A stretch of 64,000 nt of DNA from Frondihabitans australicus (GCF_003634555.1 NZ_RBKS01000001.1:1116001-1180000), one strand, 5' to 3'. Numbered from the stretch's first letter, positions 25,891 through 36,174 are shown. Notes: generated by a model from the letters alone, not told the origin. Translations and numbers: made by a program.

Positions 25891-28800
25891 TCACGGCAGC
25901 GGCACCTGCACCTCGACGTACGACGAGTCCCAGAACAGCGCCGCGCGGCCGGCCGGGGCCTTGCCCTGCAGCTGTCGGGGCAGCGGTGCGCCGAAGGTCT
26001 GCGTGCCGTTCATCGCGTTCGCGGCGGACAGGAGGACTCCCTGCCGCGCCTTCTTGGCCTCCGGGAACACACCCCGGAACAGCCCGCCGGCCTCCTCGGT
26101 GTGCGTCGCGACGACGAAGAAGAATCCCGCCTTCTCGTCGAGCAGCAGCGTCTCGAGCGGTTGGTCCTTGAGCGTCTCGACGTCGTCGACGACCACGGCG
26201 ATCGGTCCGCCCCCGGCGGCGACCAGAGGCCCCGTGACGTCGTGGAGCGCGTCGCGCGAGAGCGCAGGATCCGACACCACGGGCACCCCGAGTCTCGTCG
26301 CGACCTCCCGCAGCGGCGAGTCCCGCAGCGACACCACCACGGTGGGCTGCCCGTCGGCGGCGAACCCGGCGACCACGGCGGCCAGGGTGGTCGAGCGGCC
26401 CGAGCGACGTTCTCCGACGACGAGGAACCCTCGTGCGGCGGCGATGTCGACGCGGTGCCGGGAAAGGGCGTCGCCGCCGACGCCGATGTCGACGCCGGTT
26501 TCGGCTGATCCTGCGGCCAAGGGCAGGTCCCCCGCCTCGAGCGAGGTGATCTCGGTCGGCATCACGTCGACGCGGAACGGCCGAAGGGCCGCAGGAGCCG
26601 GTGCCGCGGTCGCGGCGACCTCCGCCACGATCGCGCGGAACGTCGCCGTCTGCCCCTCGCCCGTCGGCTCGCCCGGCAGCATGGCCACCTGCACCTCCCG
26701 CAGGGGTGTGCCGAAGAACACCCGCCCCGGCCCGATCTCGGCGGGGAGCCCGCGGATCGGGATGCCCGCCGTCCGGTAGTCCTCGCGATCGGTCAGCGGC
26801 AGCACGTAGCGCGTGTCGATGAAGCCCGACACCTTGTCGTTGATGAGCGCCCGGTCGCCCGTGACGAGCAGGCGGATGCCCACCGCGGGGCCCTCGCGCA
26901 GAATGCGGACCATCTGCTCGCGGAACCCGATCATGTCGTCGGGTCCGAGATCGCTGGCGAGGCGCTCCCACCCGTCGAGCGCGACGGCGATGTACGGCAG
27001 GCGCTCGTGGGCCCGCTCGGTGTCGGCGAGGGCTGCGCGGTGCTCGGAGATGTCGCCGAACGAGTCGCGGGCGAGGACGCCCTGACGCCGGCCGATCTCG
27101 GCGATCAGGCGGGTGACGAACCGGGGCAGCCTGCCCTGCTCGAGCGGGGTGATGAGCGCGCCGGTATGGGGCAGGCCGGCCATCGGCCCGAGTCCGCCAT
27201 TGCCGTAGTCGACGCCGTACAGGTGCAGGTCGGCGGGCGGGAAGGTCATGGCGAGCTGCGCGACGAGGCTGCGGAGCGTGGAGGTCCGCCCCGAGCGGGC
27301 GCCGCCGACGAACGACAGGTGCGAGCCGGACTCGATGCTCCAGGCGAGCGGCCGCTGGGCCTGATCGGACGGGACGTCCTCGAGCCCGATCACGACCGAC
27401 CCCGCGGGGACCGCCTGGGTGACGTCGTCGAGAGTGAGCAGCGTCGGCAGGGGCAGGAGCCACGGCGACGGGTTCTTGGCGACGCCCAGCTCGTCGGCCG
27501 CCCGCTGGATCACGGCGACGAGGGCCCGGAGGTCCGTGTCGTCGTGGTCGACCGGCCCGGTCTGGGCGGCCTGCTTCTTCGGGAACACCACCGGCGCCCC
27601 GACAGCGCGCCACGGCCGGCTCAGGGCCGCAGGAGCCGAGGCGGTCGCGTGCACGACGCCCGGCCGCCGGCCCGCCACGCGCGCGGTCTGGAACCCGGCG
27701 GGAGCCGCCCCGACACCCCGCCGCGCGTACCCGCGCCCCGGCGTCGTCGTCGAGATGAGCGCCGCCTCGCCGGAGCCCAGGATGTCCGTCGAGTCGGCCT
27801 TGTCGGTCACGCGGAGCGCGACGCGGAGGTTGGTGTTGGACTGCATCTCGGGAGTGATCGCACCCGACGGGCGTTGCGTCGCCAGGATCAGGTGCACGCC
27901 CAGCGAGCGGCCGACGCGGGCGATGCGGACGAGACCGGTGACGAAGTCGGGGAGCTCGGTCTTGAGCTCGGCGAACTCGTCGATCACGAGGACCAGTCGG
28001 GCCATGCCGCGAGCGGCCGCCTGGTCGGGGTCGCGCTCCCACGCGGCGTCGGCGTCCTTCGCGCCCATCTCGCGGAGGACGTGCTCGCGGCGCTTCAGCT
28101 CGGCGTCGAGCGACTCCAGCGCCCGCTCGGTCTCGCGCCCGTCGAGGTTCGTGACGAGGCCCGTGGTGTGGGGCAGCCGCTCGCAGTCGGCGAAGGCCGA
28201 GCCGCCCTTGTAGTCGACGAGCACGAAGTTCAGCGCGTCGGGGCGGTTCGCGAGAGCCAGCGAGACGACGAAGGTCTGGAGGAACTCGGACTTGCCGGCG
28301 CCCGTGGTGCCGGCGACGAGGCCGTGCGGGCCGTCCTGGGCGAGGTCGAGGGCGAAGTCTCCGTCGGCTCCTGCGCCCACGACCGCCCGGGTCTCGCGCG
28401 GCGAGTACGACCAGCGGGCGACCAGCGGCGCCGGGTCGTCGAGATCGATGCCGGCGAGGTCGACGAAGCGGACGGCCTGGGGCAGCAGGTTGTCGTCGCC
28501 CACGCCGCCGACGTGCACGAGAGGCGCGAGGGCGCGGGCGACGACGTCGGCGCGATCCGGGGTGACCTGGTCGAGCAGGACGCGAGCATTCGGCACGGTC
28601 GAGGAGCCGGCCGACGACTCGAGCCGTGCGACGAGCGGAGAGGCGGGATCGACGAGGATCTCGCACGCAGCCTCTTCCGGCAGCCTCGACCGGTCGTCCT
28701 CGACCGCGATGACGTGGATCCCGAGCGCAGGGCCGTGTTCGAGCAGGCCGACCATGCCGGAAAGCGTCCGGTAGGCGCGCGCCTGGTCGAGCAGGACGAC

Positions 28801-30243
28801 GACGTGCTGGTCGAAGCGGACGCCGCTGCGGGTGCCAGCGGCCTGCTGCCGGGCCTCGAGCAGGGCCGTCAGCTCGCGCAGCCGAGCGAGTCGCGTGTCG
28901 CCGGTGTTGCCGATCGCGGCGAGGGCGGAGGGGGAGCCGTCGGCGTGCGGCAGCCAGCGCACGAACGACCAGTCGGCCTCGGCTGCCTGGTCGCAGAGGA
29001 GGACGAGAGCCAGGTCGCGCGGCGACCTCGTCGTCGCCAGGCCGATCAGGAGCGAACGCGCCAGCGCCGTGGCCACCGGGCGAGGACCGGCGATGCCGAC
29101 GACGCCGGACGCGAGGTCGACCGTGACCGGCGAGGGTGAGACCGTGAGCGACGCCGCATCGGAGGCCGTGGTGCGCGTGCCGTCGAGCGAGACGTCGAGC
29201 GGCACCGACCCGACTCCGATCCGCACCCGCAGGGCGTCGGGCTCGGCGGCCCGCCGTTCCCAGAGGCGAGCCGTGGGGGTCAGGGCGGTGTCGGCCAGGG
29301 CGACCGGCCCGGGATCCTGCGCCCACGACCGGACTCGCTGCTCGTCCGCGACCTCGGCCAGACGCGTCTTGGCCTCGGCGATCTCGGTCTTCCACTTCGC
29401 GACGGTGCGGCGGCCCGAGCGGGCCGCCGTGCGGCGGCTCGTGACGTTGTTGCCGATCACCATGACCGGCGAGGCGGCGGCCATGAGCAGCATGATGGGC
29501 TGCTTGAAGGCGAACGCCATGGCGACGCCGATCACCACGGGGAGAAGGGCGGAGAGCCAGGGCAGGGGCGACCTCTCGGCGGCGGTCGGCCGATCGCCGG
29601 GCATGCGGACGGACGGACGCTCGTGCGACGGCTGGATGCGCGACGACCGGTTGTAGGCGACCCGCCCGAGGCCCTCGGGCGAGACGTCGGCATCGCGTCG
29701 CGGCTGCGTGCCGATGCGCACGAGGCTCGCCCCGAGCTGCACGACGTCGTCGGGAGTGACGGTCGCTGCGCCGTCGACCCGAGACCCGTTGACCAGGACC
29801 ACGGCGTCCGCCGACGCCGGCTCGATCGTCAGAGACGGCCGCGCTGCCGGGTTCGCGTTGTCGCGGCTCACCGCGACGGAGGCGTGCAGAGGCTCGAGCG
29901 CGGGGTCGACGATCTGCAGGAGTGCGTCGGGGCCCGACCCGACCGAGATCTCGGCGCCCGCGGGGAGCGCCACGACGTCGCCTCCGAACGGCCCGCCGAC
30001 GATCTCCAGGCGGACGGTGCCCGGCGGCAGCTCGCTCAGGCTCGCGAGCGGCAGGCGGACTCCCGAGAGGACGCCGGTCGACGCCACCTCGCTGTCGGGA
30101 TCGGCGCCCGGCACGATCGCCTGGGCCGGCAGACCGAGGGCGGCGGCGAGCTCGCCGACGGTCACGGACGGCTCGGCGTCGAGCACGACGTCGTGAGCTG
30201 ACGCTGTGTCGTCCGGTCGCGGAGCGGAGAGGTTCAGGCGCAC
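25891..30243 (-). CDS. FtsK/SpoIIIE-domain type VII secretion ATPase (EssC/EccC-like)
   Basis: A 1450-aa product. Residues 1-90 look ubiquitin/YukD-like and 95-180 FHA-like, as in EssC. Two membrane helices lie at about 228-266. Three FtsK-type ATPase domains follow: D1 with Walker A GTTGAGKS (645-652), VDYKGGSAF, and Walker B LVLVIDEFAE (about 750-759); D2 with GGARSGRTS; D3 with GERRSGRST. D2 and D3 have less canonical P-loops, as is usual. This is the motor that pulls WXG100-bearing substrates through the membrane. It is the only recognisable core component; EccB, EccD, EccE and mycosin are not in the window. Confidence 0.92.
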   Translation of the reverse strand: MRLNLSAPRPDDTASAHDVVLDAEPSVTVGELAAALGLPAQAIVPGADPDSEVASTGVLSGVRLPLASLSELPPGTVRLEIVGGPFGGDVVALPAGAEISVGSGPDALLQIVDPALEPLHASVAVSRDNANPAARPSLTIEPASADAVVLVNGSRVDGAATVTPDDVVQLGASLVRIGTQPRRDADVSPEGLGRVAYNRSSRIQPSHERPSVRMPGDRPTAAERSPLPWLSALLPVVIGVAMAFAFKQPIMLLMAAASPVMVIGNNVTSRRTAARSGRRTVAKWKTEIAEAKTRLAEVADEQRVRSWAQDPGPVALADTALTPTARLWERRAAEPDALRVRIGVGSVPLDVSLDGTRTTASDAASLTVSPSPVTVDLASGVVGIAGPRPVATALARSLLIGLATTRSPRDLALVLLCDQAAEADWSFVRWLPHADGSPSALAAIGNTGDTRLARLRELTALLEARQQAAGTRSGVRFDQHVVVLLDQARAYRTLSGMVGLLEHGPALGIHVIAVEDDRSRLPEEAACEILVDPASPLVARLESSAGSSTVPNARVLLDQVTPDRADVVARALAPLVHVGGVGDDNLLPQAVRFVDLAGIDLDDPAPLVARWSYSPRETRAVVGAGADGDFALDLAQDGPHGLVAGTTGAGKSEFLQTFVVSLALANRPDALNFVLVDYKGGSAFADCERLPHTTGLVTNLDGRETERALESLDAELKRREHVLREMGAKDADAAWERDPDQAAARGMARLVLVIDEFAELKTELPDFVTGLVRIARVGRSLGVHLILATQRPSGAITPEMQSNTNLRVALRVTDKADSTDILGSGEAALISTTTPGRGYARRGVGAAPAGFQTARVAGRRPGVVHATASAPAALSRPWRAVGAPVVFPKKQAAQTGPVDHDDTDLRALVAVIQRAADELGVAKNPSPWLLPLPTLLTLDDVTQAVPAGSVVIGLEDVPSDQAQRPLAWSIESGSHLSFVGGARSGRTSTLRSLVAQLAMTFPPADLHLYGVDYGNGGLGPMAGLPHTGALITPLEQGRLPRFVTRLIAEIGRRQGVLARDSFGDISEHRAALADTERAHERLPYIAVALDGWERLASDLGPDDMIGFREQMVRILREGPAVGIRLLVTGDRALINDKVSGFIDTRYVLPLTDREDYRTAGIPIRGLPAEIGPGRVFFGTPLREVQVAMLPGEPTGEGQTATFRAIVAEVAATAAPAPAALRPFRVDVMPTEITSLEAGDLPLAAGSAETGVDIGVGGDALSRHRVDIAAARGFLVVGERRSGRSTTLAAVVAGFAADGQPTVVVSLRDSPLREVATRLGVPVVSDPALSRDALHDVTGPLVAAGGGPIAVVVDDVETLKDQPLETLLLDEKAGFFFVVATHTEEAGGLFRGVFPEAKKARQGVLLSAANAMNGTQTFGAPLPRQLQGKAPAGRAALFWDSSYVEVQVPLP

Positions 30244-30271
30244 GGCGGGCCTCCTTCGGCAGGGGCGGGGA

Positions 30272-31333
30272 TCACGAGTCGGCCTTCGGTCGGATCGGCG
30301 ACAGGATCGGGGTCTTCGAGGCGGAGGCGGGAGCGGTCACCGCGGCCTGCAGGGGGCTCTCGGCGCCGGCCGCGAGCGACGGCTCGGCCAGGCCGGTCCG
30401 CACGACGACGGCGCCGACCGCCTGGTCGCCGGTCTTCGTCACGTACACGTGCGTGCCGAACTCGTCATAGCCGGTGAAGCCCGCATCGGCTGTGTAGACG
30501 AACGACCCGTCGCGGTGACAGACGACCCGGCCGTGGAGCGGGGTGCCGCACGACGACAGGATCGCCGGATACCGCTTCTCGCCGATGTCGCGAGCCGTTG
30601 CATCGCCCGTCACGGTGCGGGTGGCGGAGGCCGCGGCGACAGGTCGGGTCGTGGGCGCGTGGCTCCGGCCAGGAACCACGTTGACGCGCACGGTGCTCGT
30701 CGCGGTCTGGTCGCCGTAGCGATCGCGCAGGCGGAGTCGCAGCGACGCGCGACCCGAGAAGTCGGGCGCGGGGGAGAACACCACGCCGGTGCCGGAGAAG
30801 CGCACCGTGCCCGCCGCGCGCGGCGAGACCGAGCCGGCGCGGAACTGCGGCGACGCCGTCGTGCACGAGGCGCAGACGTACCGGAAGGTGTTGTACGGCA
30901 CGGTGGTCGGCGTGCCCTGCGGCAGGGGGTAGCGGTAGCGGATCGTGGCGGGCAGCGTGAGCTCCGGCGCCTCGAGCGAGACGCGGTACGTCTTCGTCGA
31001 CGACCGGCCGGCCGACGTGAACGCCACCGTCACGCGCTGCGTGCCGACGCCGCGAGCGAAGTCGGTCGCCGTGAAGGTGATCTGCCCGTCGTCGCAGGTC
31101 AGCGACACGAGGTCCGGCGACGCGCCGCGCGGGCAGGCGGTGACGGTCGCGCCCTTCGGCACGCCGACGCTGTCCGACCCGAGGTAGGGCAGCTGAATCG
31201 TCGCCGACGACGTGGACGCCGCCGCGGGCTCCGCCAGACCGGGGCGCAGGATCGCCGACACGATCACGACCAGAGCGGCAGCGGCCAGAAGGCCTCGCGC
31301 CGAGCGGCGGAGATCGCGCACCGGAACCCCCAT
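30272..31333 (-). CDS. secreted or membrane-anchored protein with Ig/cadherin-like domains
   Basis: A 353-aa product. ATG 31333 has a GGGTGGA ribosome site and gives a basic start plus hydrophobic segment (about 14-32) that is a signal peptide or anchor ending near AEPAAA. Two cadherin-like beta modules follow (DFSGRASLRLRLRDRYGDQ and DAGFTGYDEFGTHVYVT), similar in style to the repeats of the 9342 giant protein. Cysteine pairs (CASC; C-x15-C) suggest extracellular disulfides. It lies 28 bases upstream of the EssC-like gene, so it is co-transcribed with the motor and may be a surface part of the same apparatus. Confidence 0.75.
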   Translation of the reverse strand: MGVPVRDLRRSARGLLAAAALVVIVSAILRPGLAEPAAASTSSATIQLPYLGSDSVGVPKGATVTACPRGASPDLVSLTCDDGQITFTATDFARGVGTQRVTVAFTSAGRSSTKTYRVSLEAPELTLPATIRYRYPLPQGTPTTVPYNTFRYVCASCTTASPQFRAGSVSPRAAGTVRFSGTGVVFSPAPDFSGRASLRLRLRDRYGDQTATSTVRVNVVPGRSHAPTTRPVAAASATRTVTGDATARDIGEKRYPAILSSCGTPLHGRVVCHRDGSFVYTADAGFTGYDEFGTHVYVTKTGDQAVGAVVVRTGLAEPSLAAGAESPLQAAVTAPASASKTPILSPIRPKADS

Positions 31334-31410
31334 TCCACCCGAGCAGAGAACGTGTCTACGGTAGCATTTTGAACACCACCGGAGACTCCGGCGGCGCCGG
31401 AGGGGGCTTC
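31334..31410. promoter_or_regulatory. divergent promoter region of the EssC-like operon
   Basis: This 77-base gap separates divergent genes and must contain promoters for both. It is AT-richer than its flanks (GTAGCATTTTG at 31361-31371), but I cannot assign -35/-10 pairs with confidence. Confidence 0.4.
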
Positions 31411-32340
31411 GTGACGATCGACGACGACGCGGCCGTGTCGTCCGCTGCCGCCGACCCGAAGCGTCCCATCCGCCCCGCGGGCGCACCTCCGCGACCCGGC
31501 GCGGCCGGCGGGCGGGTCGACGCGCCCTCGCCGGTTCCGAGTGAGTCCGCGGCGCACCTCGACGACGCCACGGTGGTCCGGCCGCAGCCGATTCCGCTGC
31601 CGCGGCGGGTGCTGCGCGACGAGCCCCTGGTCGCCGAGCGGATCGCGCCGCCCGGGCGGGAGTCCGGCCGAGAGGGTGTGGGCGGGCGGGTTCCCGATCC
31701 TGCGACCACCCGGCCCGCCACCGCACCCGTGCGCACCCTGGCCCCGGCCGCCGCCGCCCTGCCGACCGCTCCCGCCGTCGCGAGCGTGCTCACCCACCGG
31801 ACCATCGGCCGGTCGGCCGGGCACCTCGACCTCGGCGACCCCCGCTGGTCGGTCGGCTCCGCCACCACTCTGCTCGAGACCCGCGTCGACGTGCTGCCCG
31901 AACTCGACGACGACGTGCCGGTGCGGCGGCTCACACGCCAGCCGGCGTTCCTCGTCTCGATGGGCGCGGCGGTCGTCGTGGTGGTCGTGGTCGTCGTGAT
32001 CGTGCTGATGCAGACCGTGTTCCGCGGGCCCGACCGGGTCGAGAACCTGCAGCTCCTCGACGGCGGGGCGAACTACGTGCTGCAGTGGAACGGCCCGAAC
32101 GTGCCGTACGCGATCGCGATGACCAACGCCTCGACGGGAAAGACCATCGACGTCTCGTCGCTGGTGCGCGGCGGCCGCGAGGCCTGGATCCCGAAGAACG
32201 GCGCCGAGGTCACCGACCGCTCGTGCTTCATCGTGCGGAGCCAGCGCGAGGCGACGTCACAGAAGCTGCCGGCCACGGCCGCCGGCCTGTCGGCGCAGGG
32301 AGCAGCGAAGGTCTGCGTGTCGCAGATCTCGTCGAACTGA
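31411..32340 (+). CDS. single-pass membrane protein with disordered cytoplasmic domain and FN3-like extracellular tail
   Basis: A 309-aa product from GTG 31411, chosen for its GGAGGGGG ribosome site; TTG 31369 is an alternative. Residues 1-175 are Pro/Arg/Asp-rich and disordered. A helix with nine consecutive valines lies at about 180-205. The outside part (about 100 aa: LQLLDGGANYVLQWNGPN and a Cys pair) looks FN3-like, as in the kinase and the giant protein. Disordered tail, one helix and FN3-type tail suggest a scaffold or kinase substrate of the same envelope system. Divergent to the EssC-like operon. Confidence 0.65.
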   Translation: MTIDDDAAVSSAAADPKRPIRPAGAPPRPGAAGGRVDAPSPVPSESAAHLDDATVVRPQPIPLPRRVLRDEPLVAERIAPPGRESGREGVGGRVPDPATTRPATAPVRTLAPAAAALPTAPAVASVLTHRTIGRSAGHLDLGDPRWSVGSATTLLETRVDVLPELDDDVPVRRLTRQPAFLVSMGAAVVVVVVVVVIVLMQTVFRGPDRVENLQLLDGGANYVLQWNGPNVPYAIAMTNASTGKTIDVSSLVRGGREAWIPKNGAEVTDRSCFIVRSQREATSQKLPATAAGLSAQGAAKVCVSQISSN

Positions 32341-32375
32341 CTCCGCCCACGCGTCCGGCGTCGACGGGGCGCCGG

Positions 32376-33611
32376 TCAGGCGCGAAGGCCCGACAGCACG
32401 TGCGTCTCGCTCGTCCACCGCAGGGTGACCGACGTGCCCAGGCCGATGCGTGACCGGACGCTGGCTTGACCGCCGATGTTCGTCACGCGCTCGAGGATCG
32501 ACACCCGCACACCCAGCCGCTCGCTCGGGCGGGACGTGTCGAAGCCCTGACCGTCGTCGACCACGACGATCTCGGTCACGCCCTCGATCACGCGGATCCT
32601 CACCGACCGGGAGGCACCGTCGCCGGCGTGCTGACAGCTGTTCACGAGCGCCTGCGCCGCCGCCGAGAAGAGCGTCTCGGCGACGTCCGCGGGCAGGAGC
32701 ATGGCGGGGATCCGGTGCTCCGGCGTGATCGCCGCGTCCGGGTCGAGACGGCACAGCTCCTCCACGAGCCGCTTCTGCAGGGCGACGAGGGACACCGGCC
32801 GGTCGTCGACCGGGGGAGCCTCCGTGGCGTCCGCGAGCCTCTGCATGCTGAGCTTAGCCATCTCGGAGGCGAGGATCTCGGCGTCGCGGTTCACGGCCTT
32901 CGCCGCGGAGAGCAGCGTCGTGAGCACGCCGTCGTGGATGATCGCGTCGACCGAGACGCGCTCGACCTCCATGGCGTGCTCCCGCACGGCCTCGCCGTAT
33001 CGCTCGATCGCACCGGCCTGCGCCTCGTCGACGGCTTTCGCCGCTCGCCAGAGCAGCGTCGCCAGGGTGAAGATCGCGACGCCGAGGAGGAAGGCGTACA
33101 TCGAGTCGAGGAGGGCGAGGCCGAGTGACGCCCCGCCGCCTGACGGCGTCATCCGGACGACGATGTAGAGGAGAGGGACGACCGTCACGTAGACGGCCGC
33201 GATCCAACTCGAGAACGCGAAGACGCTGGACGCCATCGCGAGGCTGTAGAGGTCCCACAGCCACGGATGAGTGGGCTGCACGGAGCCGGGGTGGACGGCG
33301 GCCCAGGGCCAGCAGACGAGCGCGACGACGAACGCCACGGTGACGAACTGCGCGACGATCGTGAAGCGGCGGTTCAGGAGTCCCAGGACGGCCATGGCCC
33401 CGAACGAGCCGAAGAAGAGCATCAGCAGGAGCGACTTCCACGCGTTCGGCAGCGTGTGCTGCGAGAGGACCGCCGGCACGGACGACGCCCCGTAGACCAC
33501 GCAGAACGCGCCCATGCAGCGCCGGAGGATCGACGCGATGAGGGTCCCCGTCACCGGTGACGCGGCGCGACGGCGCGGCGCGACAGGGGGCGTCTGCGGG
33601 GTGAGGGACAC
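32376..33611 (-). CDS. sensor histidine kinase (DesK/NarX-like), no adjacent response regulator
   Basis: A 411-aa product from GTG 33611. About six membrane helices (residues 20-190), then a dimerisation helix with His226 in IIHDGVLTTLL, the HisKA_3 style, and a HATPase domain with N-box QALVNSCQHAG (about 322-332), DDGQGFD and a late G-box. Start choice is weak because the ribosome site is poor. Such kinases are normally followed by a NarL-type regulator; here the flanks are the T7-type membrane gene and a MarR gene, so it is an orphan within the window. Confidence 0.85.
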   Translation of the reverse strand: MSLTPQTPPVAPRRRAASPVTGTLIASILRRCMGAFCVVYGASSVPAVLSQHTLPNAWKSLLLMLFFGSFGAMAVLGLLNRRFTIVAQFVTVAFVVALVCWPWAAVHPGSVQPTHPWLWDLYSLAMASSVFAFSSWIAAVYVTVVPLLYIVVRMTPSGGGASLGLALLDSMYAFLLGVAIFTLATLLWRAAKAVDEAQAGAIERYGEAVREHAMEVERVSVDAIIHDGVLTTLLSAAKAVNRDAEILASEMAKLSMQRLADATEAPPVDDRPVSLVALQKRLVEELCRLDPDAAITPEHRIPAMLLPADVAETLFSAAAQALVNSCQHAGDGASRSVRIRVIEGVTEIVVVDDGQGFDTSRPSERLGVRVSILERVTNIGGQASVRSRIGLGTSVTLRWTSETHVLSGLRA

Positions 33612-33831
33612 GGGCGGCTCATCGGATCGGGCGGGCGACGGGCGTGATCGGCAGCACTCGACGGTCGCTCGCTCAGGTCGCCGAGTGCGTTGCACTGTAA
33701 CCGCCGCGAGTGTCCGACACGCGCTCGGCTGGCCCCCTGCCACGCGGACTGGGGGTACGTCTCAGCCGCATCGCGCAGCGCCCGGCTCGCCCGGCTCCTG
33801 AGCCTCGCCCGAGACCGGAAGAGCCGCCGGT

Positions 33832-34293
33832 CTAGACCAGGTCGCCCTCGGCGGCGTGCTCGAGGGCGGGCAGGGCGGCCAGCAGGAGCCGGCTCTCCTC
33901 GTCCGTGAGACCGTCCAGCAGGGCCCCGGCATACTCGGCTCGCTCCCGCCGCGCGTCGAGCACGGCCTGCTCGCCCGCGGTCGTCGCGCGGACGAAGAAC
34001 GACCGGCCGTCGTCGGGGTCGGGAGCCTTCTCGGCGAGGTCGCGCCGGACCAGCTCGTCGATGATCCTGGTGGCCGACGGAGCCGAGACCCCTTCGACGC
34101 GCCCGAGCTGCGACGGCCGCAGCGGGCCCTGCCGCGCGATCGTCGACAGGGCCATCATCAGTCCGGGGCTCAGCTGCGACCTCGACGGTCGCAGCAGGCG
34201 GTTGAGCCGGCCGACGACGAGGGCGAGCCGAGCCGCCGCGCTGTCGGCGCCGACGTCGAGGACGCCGGTCGCCGCAGCGCTGTCGGTGCTCAT
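33832..34293 (-). CDS. MarR family transcriptional regulator
   Basis: A 153-aa product with the MarR winged helix: QGPLRPSQLGRVEGVSAPSATRIIDELVRRDLAEKAPDPDDGRSFFV contains recognition helix and wing (about residues 57-103). The ATG overlaps the exporter stop by one base, so exporter and regulator are one operon. It probably represses that operon through the palindrome at 36125-36150 and is released by the exported compound (family knowledge). Confidence 0.88.
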   Translation of the reverse strand: MSTDSAAATGVLDVGADSAAARLALVVGRLNRLLRPSRSQLSPGLMMALSTIARQGPLRPSQLGRVEGVSAPSATRIIDELVRRDLAEKAPDPDDGRSFFVRATTAGEQAVLDARRERAEYAGALLDGLTDEESRLLLAALPALEHAAEGDLV

Positions 34294-36086
34294 CAGCTGT
34301 CTCGCACCGCGTTCGAGGCCGTCACGGGCGTCGACGAGCTCGACGTCGATGGCACGACCTCCGTCTGGCCGTCCTCGCCCGTCTCGACGATGTCGACGGA
34401 GCCGGTCGGCAGGTCGAGGTGCACGAACTTCTTGCCGCGGACCAGCGATGCGATGGCCGCGATGACCGTCATGATCGTGGCCGCCGTGAAGACGACGACG
34501 AGGCCGTGGTGGAACGGCGCCGAGATCAGCTGCGGGAAGAACTCCTTGCCGACGAGGGTCGATCGGTTGGCGCTCGACAGGCCCGACAGGACCTTCGAGC
34601 CCAGCAGCTCCTGGATCGGGTTGAAGCCGAGGAAGGCCGAGAACAGCGTCGAGACCGGGGGCAGCTGCGAGATCTGCGTCGCGACCGTCGTCGAGACGCC
34701 GTGGGAGGCGAGACCCGACTTGAGCGTCGACGGCAGTGTCGTGGAGAGGCCCGCGATCATGAGCGAGAAGAACACGCCGATGGAGAGTGACGTGCCCGCG
34801 TTCTGCACGGTGCCCGCCATGCCGGAGGCCGATCCGCGCTGGTTCGCCGGCACCGAGTTCATGATCGACGCGCGGTTGGGCGCTCCGAACATGCCCGACC
34901 CGACACCCGACAGGAAGGTGATGACGGCGAACGGCAGGTAGCTGAAGTTCACCGGCAGCAGGAGCAGGCCGACGAACGTGAGCGCGACCAGCACGAGGCC
35001 GCCCGTGGCGAACCCCTTCGCGCCGAAGCGGTCCGACAGAGTGCCCGAGATCGGCCCGGCGATGAGGAAGCCGACGGTGAGCGGGATCAGGTAGATGCCG
35101 GCCCAGAGCGGGGTGTCCTCATACGAGTAGCCGTGGAGCGGCAGCCAGATGCCCTGCAGCCAGATGATCAGCATGAACTGGAGACCGCCGCGGCCGATCG
35201 AGGCGAGGAGGCCGGCGAGGATCGCCATGGAGAACGACCGGATCTTGAACAGGCGCATCTCGAACATCGGGGACTTCGAGTGGAGCTCCATGAACACGAA
35301 CACGACGAGCAGCACGATGCCGCCGATGATCCCGGCGAGCACCCACGGGTTGCCCCAGCCGGTCGCCGACGAGCCGTAGGGCTGGATGCCGTAGGTGATG
35401 GCCGCCAGAAGCGCCGTGAGGCCCACGGCGAAGACGATGTTGCCGGGCCAGTCGAGCTTGCCCTTGTTCTTGACGCCGACCTCGTGCAGAGACTTGTACG
35501 ACCAGATCGTGCCGATGATGCCGATCGGGACGCTGACGAAGAACACGGCGCGCCAGTCGATGGTCGAGAGCAGTCCGCCGACGATCAGGCCGATGAACGA
35601 TCCCGCGATGGCGGCGACCTGGTTGATGCCCAGCGCCATGCCGCGCTTGTTCGAGGGGAAGGCGTCGGTGAGGATCGCGGTGGAGTTGGCGAAGAGCATG
35701 GCGCCGCCGATGCCCTGCACGAGGCGCCAGATGATCAGCCACATGGCGCCGGTGCCGCCCGTGTACGGGTCGAAGGCGAGGGCGATGGAGCCGATCGTGA
35801 AGACGACGAAGCCGGCGTTGTAGATGCGGACGCGGCCGTACATGTCGCCGAGGCGCCCGAACGTCACGACCAGCACCGCCGTGATGAGCATGTAGCCCAT
35901 CAGCATCCAGAGCAGGTAGCTGACGTTGCCCGCGGCGAGCGGGTTGAGATCGATGCCCTTGAAGATGGCGGGCAGCGAGATGATGACGATGGACGAGTTG
36001 ATGACCGCCATGAGCACACCGAGGGTGGTGTTGCTCAGTGCGATCCACTTGTAGCGCGGGTGGTCTTTCGCGACGAAGGCAGGCAC
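34293..36086 (-). CDS. MFS multidrug exporter (DHA2/EmrB-like)
   Basis: A 597-aa product from GTG 36086; a TTG at 36119 would add 11 residues. About 14 helices, the DHA2 start [23 protein letters not shown], the helix 2-3 motif [11 protein letters not shown] and motif C-like [10 protein letters not shown] 60-residue C-terminal tail ends Ser/Thr-rich. Proton-driven efflux of hydrophobic compounds is the family role. First gene of an operon with marR. Confidence 0.9.
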   Translation of the reverse strand: MPAFVAKDHPRYKWIALSNTTLGVLMAVINSSIVIISLPAIFKGIDLNPLAAGNVSYLLWMLMGYMLITAVLVVTFGRLGDMYGRVRIYNAGFVVFTIGSIALAFDPYTGGTGAMWLIIWRLVQGIGGAMLFANSTAILTDAFPSNKRGMALGINQVAAIAGSFIGLIVGGLLSTIDWRAVFFVSVPIGIIGTIWSYKSLHEVGVKNKGKLDWPGNIVFAVGLTALLAAITYGIQPYGSSATGWGNPWVLAGIIGGIVLLVVFVFMELHSKSPMFEMRLFKIRSFSMAILAGLLASIGRGGLQFMLIIWLQGIWLPLHGYSYEDTPLWAGIYLIPLTVGFLIAGPISGTLSDRFGAKGFATGGLVLVALTFVGLLLLPVNFSYLPFAVITFLSGVGSGMFGAPNRASIMNSVPANQRGSASGMAGTVQNAGTSLSIGVFFSLMIAGLSTTLPSTLKSGLASHGVSTTVATQISQLPPVSTLFSAFLGFNPIQELLGSKVLSGLSSANRSTLVGKEFFPQLISAPFHHGLVVVFTAATIMTVIAAIASLVRGKKFVHLDLPTGSVDIVETGEDGQTEVVPSTSSSSTPVTASNAVRDS

Positions 36087-36124
36087 AGCAGCTTTCCGGG
36101 ACGTAGTGGGTGGTCTCAAGCGAG

Positions 36125-36150
36125 ATAGTTGCTTGATGTGAACTAACTAT
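36125..36150. promoter_or_regulatory. candidate MarR operator ATAGTT-N14-AACTAT overlapping the exporter promoter
   Basis: Perfect 6-bp inverted arms 39 bases upstream of the exporter GTG. On the minus strand the sequence TATAGT at 36146-36151 is a good -10, so the palindrome overlaps the promoter, as expected of an autorepressed MarR operon. A convincing -35 is not visible. Confidence 0.5.
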
Positions 36151-36174
36151 ACGCCTCTTCCAAACGATCCGGTT

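Noticed and set aside
25790..29395. 1201-codon frame on the same strand as the EssC-like gene, and a 710-codon antisense frame
   Set aside because: Arg/Gly-rich frame shadows without recognisable domains; the EssC frame shows Walker motifs.
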